DNA of 64,000 nucleotides from NCBI GenBank assembly GCA_003550325.1, contig QKWP01000500.1:227748-291747 (forward strand), in the 5' to 3' direction. Position numbers and translations under genes: made by a program. This document shows positions 1-11,432 of this stretch, piece by piece (the first letter of the stretch is position 1; every line of letters begins with the position of its first letter). This DNA is from Gigaspora rosea. Taxonomy: Eukaryota > Glomeromycota > Glomeromycetes > Diversisporales > Gigasporaceae. The notes under the pieces are model-generated. The model did no database searches, was not told the origin of the DNA, and was given only the letters and a program-made list of their open reading frames with translations.

Positions 1-239
1 ATGAACAACAGATAAACATATCGATCATGTGCATAAATTTGGCCAATCGATTTTTATTAAATTTTTTAAAGAACAAAATTTACCGGTAATTGTTTTTTTA
101 TTTACATTGAGCAAAAAATATTGCTTCGCAGTTGTTACTTTCGCTAGGTTTTACAAGGGTACTAATTTTTTTTTGTTTTTTTTTTTAGTATAGTCTTTGA
201 AACTACCGGTATATGCATACCCTTTTTTTTTAATTGATA

Positions 240-2107
240 TTAAAAATCAGACGCACCTCTTTCTTCGACACTCCAGTATTTTTCTCGTAGTCTTTCGGTT
301 AACTCATTCATGGTAAGCCGTCTATTTTCTGCACCTATTTCTCTCTCACTTTGTTCCGATACTTCAATATTGACTAACTCTCGACCTTCATACACTTCAT
401 ACCCACTTTCCTCAAAAATTTCCTAAAACATTTTCCAGGCTTCGGTGGTCAATAATCGGCAAGAACCATAGCTATGTTCATGAAATATATGTTTGCACGG
501 CAACATATAATTATTATGGAACAAGCAGCCGCAATTAAGAGAAGTAAGCCCCGGGGCGCCTTTACCTTTCGCCAACCTATCCATTACTGCGCTTGCTTTT
601 TTTATGATCATTAATTGTATAGGATAGGGGAACTTGTGGATTTCTTTAATGATTTCGTCCTCAATACCATAGACCGATACTTTTTTTGTATGGAAATTAA
701 AAGCGGCACTTTTAGCATCGATTTGTCTTTTACGATTAAGAGCAATAATCTTGTGGGATGCACTGACCAGCCCGTGTAAATGGGACGTCGTACACTTTAG
801 CTCGCTATGAAAAGACTCTAATGCATTAGTCGAAGTTACCTGGAGCAGAAGTAATGAATGATTTCGCGCCCAAAGGGCCCATTGGTGAGTATTATTCGCA
901 TAATTCTGTTGAATGTAACTACAAATGGTGGGACTGGGCAAGTGCTAATAATGTTTTGAACGAGTTGCTCGCAACCTGTTTTTGTTTTTTTAAACATAGC
1001 CTCCATCATAGTTTTCCGGGCTTCATTTTCATAAATTCGCGAAATCCACGTGCGCATTATATGGACAGTGCAAAATAAAATTCCGCACTCTTGTTCTCGA
1101 GCACTACTACCGGTGAAAGCTTTTTTTATACCATTTGCTTTGGTCGATTAAGATGTAGCGAGGAGTCCAACTGCGGCATTTCCTTCGAATTAATTGCAGA
1201 GCCATCGTGATGGTCTCACTATCTTCAGTACATACAAAAAAATGCAAGCCGCTTTCCCAGCATCCATGGTTGTTTCGGACATACAAAGTGAAGAGCTTCC
1301 AACCGTGTTTATTTGTCTTGTGTATCGAATCCATTAACGTGAGCCAACCGTGGCGTTGAATTTTTTCTATTTGACAAGAATTCATAAAAATTATGCCTTC
1401 TGTACGTTTTACTTGATTTGCAGTTTGTTGAGAAACATGATAATGTTCTGCATGATATTCTTCACTTTTTAAAAATGACAAGGTCTCCGATATATCAGTT
1501 CCTAGACTTGCACTACCTACTAAATGTGCATTCATAGGCCCTGGATTTTATATTTTATATTCGCTACCTCCCTACGTCTTAGATATTCAACGCTATCATC
1601 TAGCCCTAAATCATTTTTTGCAAACTCCCTAACTGCGTTGGTAATTGCTACTGGTGCGTAATTCTTGACTGCCTCATTTGTAACCAAGGTACGAATGGTA
1701 CTTGAGCGTTTGTTCATGTCACTTTCATTTAAAGTATGTGTGTGATCCGGAGAATTTTTGAACTGTTCAATTCGAACCATTTTAGACGAAAAAGACCACG
1801 TTATTTTAATTTTGGCCTCACAAATACCAGCTGGTCGAATGTTGGTTTTTCTCCTTTTATCGTCTGGTACACCATCCTGTCGTGTACTTGAATTTCTATG
1901 CTTCATGAAACAGCAAACATATATTTTCCAGGAATCACCGTTATTAAGCTTGTTCGAGCTAAATTGCGTCCATATATTCGTGACCAAAGGCCACAAATTA
2001 TTATTAAACTCTTCATCCGGAACTTCAAAGGGATCGCTTACATTAAAAAAGCGAGACCGTATATTAATCTCGTCGTTCTCCTTGTCCATAATCTCAGTAA
2101 AAAACAA
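240..2107 (-). pseudogene. Decayed MULE (Mutator-like) DDE transposase
   Basis: Read on the minus strand, four conserved blocks line up in order in different frames. The N-terminal part is 2107-1532. The DDE-type MULE core (1535-1107) includes WTPRYILIDQS. A middle block (about 1145-836) contains CTVHIMRTWISRIYENEA. The C-terminal block (941-423) contains WALWARNHS and LLLQVTSTNALESFHSEL and ends in a SWIM-type zinc finger (CGCLFH, then CKHIFHEH). Frame breaks lie near 1533, near 1140 (apparently with a few codons lost) and near 935. A TAG at 423-425 sits where these proteins usually have Gln; beyond it the frame stays open (EESGYEVYEGREL) to a TAA at 240-242. The protein would have cut and moved a Mutator-like element by a DDE reaction. 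It cannot be made from this copy. No flanking TIRs were found. Family call is confident; the start at 2107 is simply the first Met. Confidence 0.85.
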
Positions 2108-3673
2108 AAAAAAAAAACTATATATATGAATATATAAAAAAAAAAAAGTTAAAGTAACTTTGCCCGTTTTTTCTTAAAAAAAATATATAAAGTTTTTTTT
2201 CTACTCTTAAAAAAAAAAAAAAAAAGCGTTTTTTCGCCTAACTTCCTGTATTTAAGTCGCGTCTCTTATTATTTTTTTATTTTTAAATTAAAAAAAATTT
2301 TTTATCAACGTTGAGATTAATCTAATCGATTTTTTATTTTTATATTATAGTGTTACACGATGCACTTGATCGATTTCGATAGATGTTATTTTAACACGTG
2401 ACTTGTAGACAATCAAAACTCGCTCCGCTTTAACCGACCCCCAAAAAAGGTAAAAATACATATATAGTAAACATATCCCGCAGTTTACTATGTTTTGTCG
2501 CCTGATCACGAATTAAATGTTAGAGGCCATGATCTCAGTTTTCATTACCAATATTTTGTGGTGTTACAAATCATATAAAAAAGTAGATTGATAAATTAGT
2601 ACTTACTATTAAGTTACGAAATAACTCTCATGAATGTTATTTCGGAAATTGCACCCTTTAAAAGTGTCATATTTAAAATACGCGTCCTGAAATGATGCTC
2701 ACATTGTATAATATGTATTAACGGATTTTTTATATGACTATACAGTAATATAAAATTGCTATATACCGTATTTTATATAATTAAATGGCCAAATTACTTT
2801 GGATATAATCATGTTCTCGTGCTTATAACATTTCCCATGTCTGAAAATAAGCGATCACTTTCACTTAAAATTTGAAATTACCATTCTATAAAGATTACCA
2901 CATCACAAGATCTGTTTCAAGCTCGAAAGAGCAAGTTTATTTGTAACTTCGTTATTATCTTGATTTTGAAAGTTTAAATTTAATAAATCCTTTACAGTAA
3001 ACATATTTTTTCATTTTTATAATACAATTAGATCCTCTTCATTGTTAAAGGAGAATTTTGAACCCAAGAATATTAACGGAAGATGCTGGTATTTTACTCA
3101 AATTCCATATTTTAATTAATGTCAATTTGAAATCAAAATTTATGAGGCCTGTTATTTATCAATAAATCAAAAAACTTCTACTATCATGACCGATGTTTAA
3201 TGATTAAAAACAACGAGTTAAATTTATCTCGATTTTCGGATAATTATTCACCGATTCCACTTTCTATGTGTGATTAAACAACATCACACAATTTTGTTTC
3301 ATTATGTCAAAATCATTTGCATTCGTTTCGAGTAGTATGTTACGAAGTATAAATAAATTATGATAAATGATTTTCTAGCAGTAGTATGTTAAAGTATAAA
3401 ATTTAAATATCTATAATTTATGATCAAGATTCTTTAAAGACAGTAATCGATAGTTAATCGATACTTCATTTAAAAAATATAAAAATAAAAAAATAAAATA
3501 TAAAAAAAAAGAAAAGGGGGTGAGCACAGTTAGAGAATATTGCAAATAGAAATACTGTAATCAGAGCTTTTTTGATTATTAATTCTATAAGGTTAAATAC
3601 AAATTCTTAAAATGTAAATTATTATTAAATAAAGTGCGTATTTTGATAATAATACACGTAGATCCTGAAACTA
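2108..3673. other. AT-rich non-coding stretch
   Basis: No gene is visible. Homopolymer A/T runs dominate 2100-2340. A short inverted repeat around 2467-2495 (atagtaaac / gtttactat) is visible. About 3276-3420 shows clear similarity to 47660-47800 (shared words such as agtagtatgtta and tgcattcg), so it is probably a copy of an unclassified dispersed repeat. Confidence 0.5.
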
Positions 3674-3966
3674 GGGTGGGTGGCATAGCAAAAAAATTTG
3701 GCATGCCGCATGGCATGCCATTAGCCAAAATTCATGCCATGCCATACTATAGGCGCATGCCCATAATATAATTAACCCGCCTTTCGGAATATTTCGGACC
3801 TTTGCTCCAATTTCTCTTGTAATTTTAAGTTGTTTGATTTTCTACTCGGAATATCTCGGAATATCGCGTTAACCAGAGTGAGATGTATCATATAAAACTC
3901 ATATAAGTGGCATGCCTTATAACCATTTGGTTTTGGGCATGCACGTGACCACCATGCCACCCACTC
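3674..3966. mobile_element. MITE with GGGTGGGTGGCAT termini, TA target duplication
   Basis: The left end reads GGGTGGGTGGCAT and the right end, reverse-complemented, GAGTGGGTGGCAT; each is flanked by TA (3672-3673 and 3967-3968). Palindromic GGCATGCC words crowd both ends. It has no coding capacity. The TA duplication fits Tc1/mariner-type insertion, but the family is not certain. Confidence 0.6.
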
Positions 3967-4107
3967 TACCCGAAACGGATTAGATTTCGTTTTTAATTGC
4001 TTTAACAGTTAATAAACGGCATCATATTCTTACGAACTGTAAGTGCTGTACGTAAATTGACTTAGTAATCAAAACTACGTTAGCAAGCTATATACTAATG
4101 AAGTTTC

Positions 4108-4130
4108 ACGTACGTACGTACGTACGTACG
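4108..4130. repeat. (ACGT)n microsatellite
   Basis: Uninterrupted alternation of the self-complementary unit ACGT over 23 bases. Related shorter CGTACG runs recur at about 5209-5224, 16292-16306, 48500-48512, 51362-51370 and 51540-51573. Confidence 0.9.
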
Positions 4131-4364
4131 AATCAGGTTATTCTTCATTAATCCCATATAGTGATCGATCGATTATTACATTATAATTAATAATCTAAAT
4201 GATTCAACTTATCAAAATATAGATGGGCATCACGTACTTATCAATGCGAGGCGAGGTGCTTAATCAGCACATATTTTACTTAGATAATTATTAACATCCG
4301 TTGTGATTTTCATATCATTAGTCATGTAACAATTATGCACCTTTGCACTGATATCCGTTTAAAA

Positions 4365-4477
4365 TCCCGATAATCAGAATCTCAACAGAGTCTAACCCCG
4401 ACAAGTTAGCCAGGGTTAGCTTAATGTTAGCCGGTTTTTTAGGATTTCGAACCTGTCGGAATTCTGATTGTCGGGAT
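4365..4477. repeat. Imperfect inverted repeat (TCCCGAYAATCAGAAT arms)
   Basis: Arms at 4365-4382 and about 4459-4476 are near-perfect reverse complements around a ~76-base spacer. A 62-codon minus-strand open frame over it is best explained by this repeat structure and not by a gene. The rest of 3967-5222 shows no gene. Confidence 0.55.
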
Positions 4478-5222
4478 TCTGACTTGAGACCTGTTAATAG
4501 AGAATCTTTATTCTTAGACATTTTATAAACAACTTATGAAGGTTTTATGTTTTGATTAGAGATGGGTATCACGCATTTAACGTGTATTCGTCTTGTAGAA
4601 CGTCTTAGATTCTTTATTTAGAACGAGAAAATTTTATCTTAACATCCAAGTTCAAAATTTATTTAGAACTTTGCAAAAAGTCAAGCATAGTTTTTTGAAA
4701 TAATTTTGACGCAAAGTTTTCGACCGAAAAATATTGTGAATCCTTTAAAATTTTACACTATTTTTTATAATTAAAATCATTCGATTGATTACTTTTAAAT
4801 TCTGCTGATAAGAATTTGATCATAATAAAATGGACAATATAGCTGACATAATTTTAATTACTTAGCTGATTTACCACCCTATTGTAACGGTTATATGGAT
4901 TGAATGTTACAGGGTTTCTAATGGGTACGGTAATTCTGTAAAAGTGAGCTAATGGTCTTAACGAAAAAAAAAAAACATTATAACTATGCTACTTTATGAT
5001 GGGACGGATTTTATGGAAGAGTAAGGTTCCAAACTTTTTGAACCGCTTTTATATTTAATAACGATTCTAATGAGTCTAAAATTATTCAAATATGATCACG
5101 TGACCACAAGATTGTCCTCGCGATAAAAAATTTTTGGAAATGATCCAATGTGCATTTATGCACAAGATTCCGAAAAGTGCGCATATTTCCCGTCTTTACT
5201 ATACGTACTACGTACGTACGTA

Positions 5223-5509
5223 CGGTGCAAAAAATCTAAAAACCACAATTATACCTTATAAAGACAAATAAATGCATTGAAATCCTAAATCATTAACAAC
5301 AATAAAATCTGTATGTAAATACTTTTATTTAAGAAATATGAATTTTAATGTGCTACTTGATTATCTGCCTGGCGTAACCCGTAACCTATAATCAAGTTAC
5401 ACATTACAATTAAATTACTGTATCGACTTCAATAAATTTAAGTATTTAATTTCATTGTTTATATTTTGTTCTATAAGATGTAATTGTGATTCTCAGATTT
5501 TTTGCACAG
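5223..5509. mobile_element. Tc1/mariner-like MITE
   Basis: The terminal inverted repeat is about 40 bp: CGGTGCAAAAAATCT at the left, and CTGTGCAAAAAATCT at the right when reverse-complemented. The similarity continues inward (CACAATTA, CTTATA). TA dinucleotides flank both ends (5221-5222, 5510-5511). The left end inserted next to a CGTACGTACG run. Non-coding. Confidence 0.7.
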
Positions 5510-5623
5510 TACGTAAAAATGGGCATGTATTGTTAAATAAATTAGAGTTACATTTTGCTGACAATAATTCGCCCAAAATAAAATCTTTGTCTAGATAAAA
5601 GATCCGAATGGAAATTTGATGTA

Positions 5624-6995
5624 ATGGGAGAGACTACTTTGTTTAATGGTCTTGTTTTACCAACCGCGTGGAATATTGATGATACATCACAGTTTGTTAG
5701 CATAGATTCAAGCGGGCTTAAAGTGAATTATACGGGTAAAATATGTAATAAATTATTAATAAGAGAAATTTCACTGAAATATAGCTAAAAAAAATTTTTT
5801 TAAAGATCCTAATGATTATAAAACTGTTGTAATTCGTGCCAATAATCCAATTCCTTCACAATGCGGATTATTTTACTTTGAAATTGAAATTATAAATGAA
5901 GGAAAAAATGGGTAATATTAAATAATTATTCATGTATTAAAATCATTATCATTATAAATTTCACAATCACTTTAATTCTATTTATTAATAGAATAATTGG
6001 GATAGGATATTGTACAAAACAAAACAAACATAAGCGACTTCATGCCTGGTAATAACGGAATGTATTTTATTTAATTTTTATTATTACATATTAACGTTAT
6101 GTCATAATATCTCTTAGGAAGGAAATATGTGGAAGATGAAGAAAATAAGGAAAATAAATCATGGGGGTGTGCTTACCATGGTGACGATGGATATTTTTTT
6201 TGTTCCGGAAGTGGCAAGCCATATGGACCGAAATATACTGCTGGCGATACAATTGGGTGTTATTTAAATTTTAGAAATGATGATAAGATGATATTTTATA
6301 CTAAAAATGGTATAAACCTAGGTAAATTCAATTAGGTTTAATATATATTGTTACTCGTAATAATTTTAGTTAATATGGATCTGATATTTAATTATATTTC
6401 AAGGAATTGTATGTTATCTACCTAATAATTTAGATGGCTTAAAAAATAATTTGTATCCTTGCATTGAGCTAAGATCACAAGACTCGTCTGTCGAGGCGAA
6501 TTTTGGACGTAAAAAGTTTAAATATTTAAGTAAATTTTATTTAACATTAAATTTTGGTACATAATTAAAATTTTCAATAACGATGTCTATTTATGGATAG
6601 CAATGACTAACGATGATATTGGTAAAGAGTTATGGGAAGCATGCTGGATCAATTCTAAAACCTTTGATCAATACGTAGACGAATTAAAGAATAAATCAAA
6701 TGATACACTTTCACTAACCTCTCTAGGAAAAGCATATTTAATCATAGGCAAATACGAAGAAGCATATGCAGTTTCAACTAGATTGCTAGAAATTGAATCA
6801 AAAAAAAATTGCAGTTTTAACTAGATTGCTAGGAATTAAATCAAAAAAAAAATAATAGCACTAAAATATCGTGGGGAAATTAATTATATAATGGAAAGGT
6901 ATAATGAATCGATTGCCGACTTGGAAAACTTATTAAAAATTAAACCAGATGATGCATGGGCAAAAGAAGCTTATAAATTAGTCAAAGGAATGTAA
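5624..6995 (+). pseudogene. SPRY-domain / TPR protein, broken
   Basis: At least five coding exons can be read across short introns (for example about 5735-5805, 5911-5990, 6052-6118, 6323-6402). The N-terminal part is a SPRY/B30.2 fold: [49 protein letters not shown]. It is followed by LWEACW, DQYVDELKN and a TPR-like tail (SLGKAYLIIGKYEEA; KIKPDDAWAKEAYK). Such proteins are adaptor-like members of large fungal families with no defined reaction. Two defects: the phase breaks in the exon around 6015-6050, upstream of MPG; and a ~50-base tandem duplication at 6769-6855 shifts the TPR frame and creates a stop. The start is the first visible Met; an upstream exon ending before 5593 is possible. 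Confidence 0.75.
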
Positions 6996-7065
6996 GTATA
7001 ATCTGTCATGAAAATTAATATCTTAAAAACACATAAAAACTTATATAATTTAAATACTCACACCA

Positions 7066-7815
7066 GTATGTAAGTAATTGGAGCCTGAACCCCGAAAATT
7101 TTTAAATCAGAAATGTCGATTATATTTAACACAAATAACATAACATTAATCAATCCACATACAATAAATACTCTATATTACGACAGTGAGTAAGTAATAC
7201 GGAATAAAAATCAGAAATGTCGATTATATTCAAACACGAATAACATAACATTAATCAATCCGCATACAATACAATAAAATACTCTATATTATACTACAAT
7301 AGATTGTAAGTAATACGGAATTAGAAAATTTTTAAATCAGAAATGCCGATTATATTCCAACACAAATAACATAACATTAACCAATCCACATACAATACGA
7401 CAGAAAGTAAGTAATACGGAATAAGAAAATTGTTAAATCAACACAAATAACATAACTAACATAACATTAACAAATCCACATACAATACAATACTCTATAT
7501 TACACTGCAATAGCCGGTGAGTAATACGGAATAAGACAATTTTTAAATCAGAAATGTCGATTATATTCCAACACAAATAATAACTAACATATCATTAACC
7601 AATCAACATACAATACAATACTCTATATTACGACAGTGTGTAAGTAATACGGAATAAGAAAATTTTTAAATCAGAAAAGTCGATTATATTCCAACACAAA
7701 TTACATAACTAACATATCATTAACCAATCAACATACAATAAAATCCTCTATATTACACTACAATAGCCAGTGAGTAATACGAAATAAGAAATTTTTCAAT
7801 CAGAAATGTCGATTA
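7066..7815. repeat. 116-bp satellite, block 1 (about 7 units)
   Basis: Degenerate head-to-tail units of about 116 bp. Landmarks in each unit are CAACACAAATAACATAACA, TTAACCAATCCACATACAAT, CTCTATATTACGACAGT, GTAAGTAATACGGAATAAG and AAATCAGAAATGTCGATTA. No spacers and no coding potential. The block begins immediately after the SPRY-TPR pseudogene. Confidence 0.9.
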
Positions 7816-8435
7816 CGGGAATTTCTAGTTATTATTGCGCTTTGCAAAAAGATGTGAACACTGCTGAACATTTTTTCATGTGAGAATCGGAGATTTTATA
7901 GATTTTTGAGATTTTAAGAATTAAACCGATTTCAAAGAAATATAAACGTAATCAATCGAAATTATAAAGTAACAGACAATCTGGAATCTCAGTGATTCTA
8001 TCATCACTAAAATCACGTGTTCACATCTTTTTGCAAAACGCTATAATTGTGAATTTTTAACGATAAAAACAAATGAATTATCCAATATGCATAGAACATC
8101 TTTGTAGAAATGATCCGTTCGATGGTTTATTTAAAATTCGCCGATTTTTTTAAAAAAATCATTGATCACATCACATCAATTAAAAAAATTCTGTCGCTGA
8201 CGTAATTCTACAGGGACTTTATTGGTTAATTTTTTATTGCTACAAAATCATTTTTACATTAGAGTACATAAAAACAATGGAAAATATAATTAATCACTGA
8301 TTATATCATTCTATCGATATTTTCTATGCGTTTTGGATAATTAATTATTAATTGTTAGAAATTATTTATTAATTTAACAATTCCCTATTTTAACGATTAA
8401 TAAAGTTAAAAATTCCCATCGCTAATTACATTTCA
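7816..8435. mobile_element. Satellite-interrupting element, copy 1
   Basis: Breaks the satellite directly after the unit word GTCGATTA. It starts GGGAATTTCTAG and ends AAAATTCCC, a short inverted repeat. Without the nested insert (7835-8043) it is about 410 bp and collinear with copy 2 (9396-10263), sharing for example CATAGAACATCTTTGTAGAA and CTGACGTAATTCTACAGG. Non-coding, unclassified. Confidence 0.65.
7835..8043. mobile_element. 209-bp TA-type MITE with a preserved empty site
   Basis: TIRs of about 30 bp: TTGCGCTTTGCAAAAAGATG at the left and its near reverse complement at the right (CATCTTTTTGCAAAACGCTA). The TSD is TA (7833-7834, 8044-8045). The paralogous sequence in copy 2 (9405-9425) lacks the insert and carries a single TA, which proves the boundaries. 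Fits Tc1/mariner-type insertion. Confidence 0.85.
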
Positions 8436-9395
8436 ATACAAATAACATAACATTAACCAATCCACATGCAATCCAATACTTTATTTACGACAGTGAGTAA
8501 GTAATACGGAATAAAAAAAATTTTAAATAAGAAATGTCGATTATATTCCAACACAAATAATAACTAACATAACATTAACCAATCCACATACATACAATAC
8601 TCTATATTACGACAGTGCGTAAGTAATACGGAATAAGAAAATTTTAAATCAGAAAAGTCGATTATATTCCAACACAAATAACATAAATAACATAACATTA
8701 ACCAATCCACATACAATACAATACTCTATATTATAACAGTGCGTAAGTAATACGGAATAAGACAATTTTTAAAATTAGAATGTCGATTCCAACACAATAA
8801 CATAACTAACATAACATTAACCACTCCACATACAATACAATCCTCTATATTACGACAGTTCGTAAGTAATACGAAATAAGACAATTTTTAAATCAGAAAT
8901 GTCGATTATATTCCAACACAAATAACATAAATAACATGACATTAACCAATCCACATACAATACAATATAATACTTTATATTACACTGCAATAGCCGGTGA
9001 GAAATACGGAATAAGAAAATTTTTAAATTAGAAATGTCGATTATATTCCAACACAAATAATACAAATAACATATCATTAACAAATCCACATACAATACAA
9101 TACTCTATATTATATTGCAATAGCCGGTGAGTGATATGGAATAAGAAAATTTTTAAATCAGAAATGTCGATTATATTCCATCACAAATAACATAACTAAC
9201 ATAACATACAATACAATACTCTATATGACAGTTCGTAAGTAATACGGAATAAGAAAATTTTAAATCAGAAATATCGATTATATTCCAACACAAATAACAT
9301 AATTAACATAACATTAACCAATCTACATACAATATACTACACTACAATAGCCGGTGAGTAATACGGAATAAGAAAATTTTTAAATCATAAATTCG
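8436..9395. repeat. 116-bp satellite, block 2 (about 8 units)
   Basis: Same unit and orientation as block 1. Some units carry GCAATAGCCGGTGAGTAATA in place of ACGACAGTGAGTAAGTAATA, so at least two unit subtypes alternate through the array. A minus-strand open frame at 8850-9095 is the repeat read through, not a gene. Confidence 0.9.
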
Positions 9396-9530
9396 ATTAG
9401 GGAATTTCTAGTTATTAATTGTGAATTTTTAACGATTAAAAACAAATGAATTATCCAATATGCATAGAACATCTTTGTAGAAAATGATCCATTCGATGGT
9501 TTATTTAAAATTCGTCGATTTGTATTATTA

Positions 9531-9777
9531 ATTGTCGCAGATTAAAATGAAATCAGATTAAAATGAAACTGGGGACCTCTCTTGCTCACCTTTAAAGCTT
9601 ATAAAACCCACATATACTCATTTATTAATAACCCTAACCCTAAACCCTAACTCTAACCCTAAACCCTAACTCTAACCCTAACCCTAAACCCTAACTCTAA
9701 CCCTAATGCTAAAAAAAACCCCAAAAAATGTCCCCTAAAAAATTTAAAAATTTCATTTTAATCTGTCACATTAATTT
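9531..9777. mobile_element. MITE-like insert containing telomere-like repeats
   Basis: Inverted ends TTAATTGTCGCAGATTAAAA and, reverse-complemented at the right, TTAATGTGACAGATTAAAA. The interior at 9630-9708 is a run of CCCTAA-type repeats mixed with the variant ACTCTAACCCTAA. Sequence is mostly non-coding; the boundaries are approximate. Confidence 0.5.
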
Positions 9778-9796
9778 CCTGGGAGTTTAAAAAATT

Positions 9797-9878
9797 ACAG
9801 CAGAGATTCCCGATAATCATAGGATACAGATGGCCCGAAGGTCATCTGCATCATATGATTATCGGGAATTTCTACTGT
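9797..9878. repeat. Long hairpin, ~38-bp arms
   Basis: Two imperfect arms (each containing ATTCCCGATAATCATA and CAGATG) fold around a loop of about 5 bases near 9835. Probably a tiny foldback element or recombination product. Confidence 0.7.
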
Positions 9879-9939
9879 TATTTTTAAGATCACACCTGAC
9901 TTACGTTGTTCTTCATTATAATTTTCACGTGATTATTTG

Positions 9940-9974
9940 TGACCGGGAATCTTCCCATGGAAGATTCCCGGTCA
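9940..9974. repeat. Perfect 16-bp-arm hairpin
   Basis: Arms TGACCGGGAATCTTCC and GGAAGATTCCCGGTCA with a CAT loop. Perfect pairing and unusually GC-rich for the region. Confidence 0.85.
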
Positions 9975-10263
9975 TGGTACAAATCGTAAGGCAAAAAAAA
10001 AAAATCATTGATCACATCACATCAATTAAAATCCGTAGTGGAAAATTCTGTCGCTGACGTAATTCTACAGGGACTTTATCGGTTAATTTTTTATTGCTAC
10101 AAAATCATTTTTACATTAGAGTACATAAAAAACAATGGAAAATATGATTAATCGCTGATTACATCATTCTATCGATATTTTCTATGCGTTTTGGATAATT
10201 TAATTATTAATTAATTTAAACAATCCCCTATTAATAATTAAAAATTAGAAATTCCCATCGTTA

Positions 10264-11350
10264 ATTACATTCCAACACAAATAACATTATTAACATAACA
10301 TTAACCAATCCACATACAATACAATACTCTATATTACGACAGTAAGTAAGTAATACGGAATAAGAAAATTTTTAAATCAGAAATGTCGATTATATTCCAA
10401 CACAAATAACATAACATTAACCAATCCACATACAATACAATACTCTATATTACGACAGTAAGTAAGTAATACGGAATTAGAAAATTTTTAAATCAGAAAT
10501 GTCGATTATATTCCAACACAAATAGCATATCATTAACCAATACAATACTCTATATTATAAACAACAGTGAGTAAGTAAATACGGAATAATAAATCAGAAA
10601 TGTCGATTACATGTATATTCCAACACAAATAACATAACAGATAACTAACATAACATTAACCAATCCACATACAATACAATCAATCATCTATATTACACTA
10701 CAATCCACATACAATACAATCCTCTATATTACACTGCAATAGCCGGTGAGTAATATGGAATAAGAAAATTTTTAAATAAGAAATGTCGATTATATTCCAG
10801 CACAAATAATAACTAACATAACATTAACCAATCCACATACATACAATACTCTATATTACGACAGTAAGTAAGTAATACGGAATAAGAAAATTTTTAAATC
10901 AGAAAAATCGATTATATTCCAACACAAATAACATAAAATTAACCAATCCACTCCACATACAATACAATACTCTATATTACGACAGTTAGTAAGTAATACG
11001 GAATAAGAAAATCTTTGAATCAGAAATGTCGATTATATTCCAACACAAATAACATAACATTAACCAATCCACATACAATACAGTACTCTAGATTACAACA
11101 GTAAATAGTAAGTAATACGGAATAAAAAATTTTTAAAACAGTAAAGTCGATTATATTCCAACACAAATAAATATCATTAACCAATCCACATACAATACAA
11201 TACTCTATATTACAGTAGTGAGTAAGTAATACAGAGTCAGAAAATTGTTAAATCAGAAAAGTCAATTATATTCCAACACAAATAACATATCATTAACCAA
11301 TCCACATACAATACAATACTCTATATTACGACAGTCAGTAAGTAATACAG
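10264..11350. repeat. 116-bp satellite, block 3 (about 9 units)
   Basis: Same unit and orientation as blocks 1 and 2. The last unit ends at about 11350 and abuts the kinase pseudogene, where the upstream part of that gene would be expected. Confidence 0.9.
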
Positions 11351-11432
11351 AATCAGAAAATCTTCTATACCGTACTGTAACTCTTAACATTACCGATATT
11401 AAAGTTATATATTATTTTTTACGATATTTAAG

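Larger units (their letters stand above)
9396..10263. mobile_element. Satellite-interrupting element, copy 2
   Basis: Homologous to 7816-8435 and inserted at the same phase of the satellite unit. This suggests that the array containing the element was duplicated as a block. It lacks the 209-bp MITE but carries an unrelated ~455-bp insertion (about 9531-9988) with a telomere-like tract and two hairpins. Confidence 0.65.

Noticed and set aside
9630..9708. Chromosome end (true telomere)
   Set aside because: The tract is short, degenerate, flanked by inverted ends of an insert and continuous with satellite on both sides.
7066..11350. CRISPR-like array
   Set aside because: Units are contiguous ~116-bp tandem repeats with no unique spacers, in a eukaryotic context with introns; this is a satellite.
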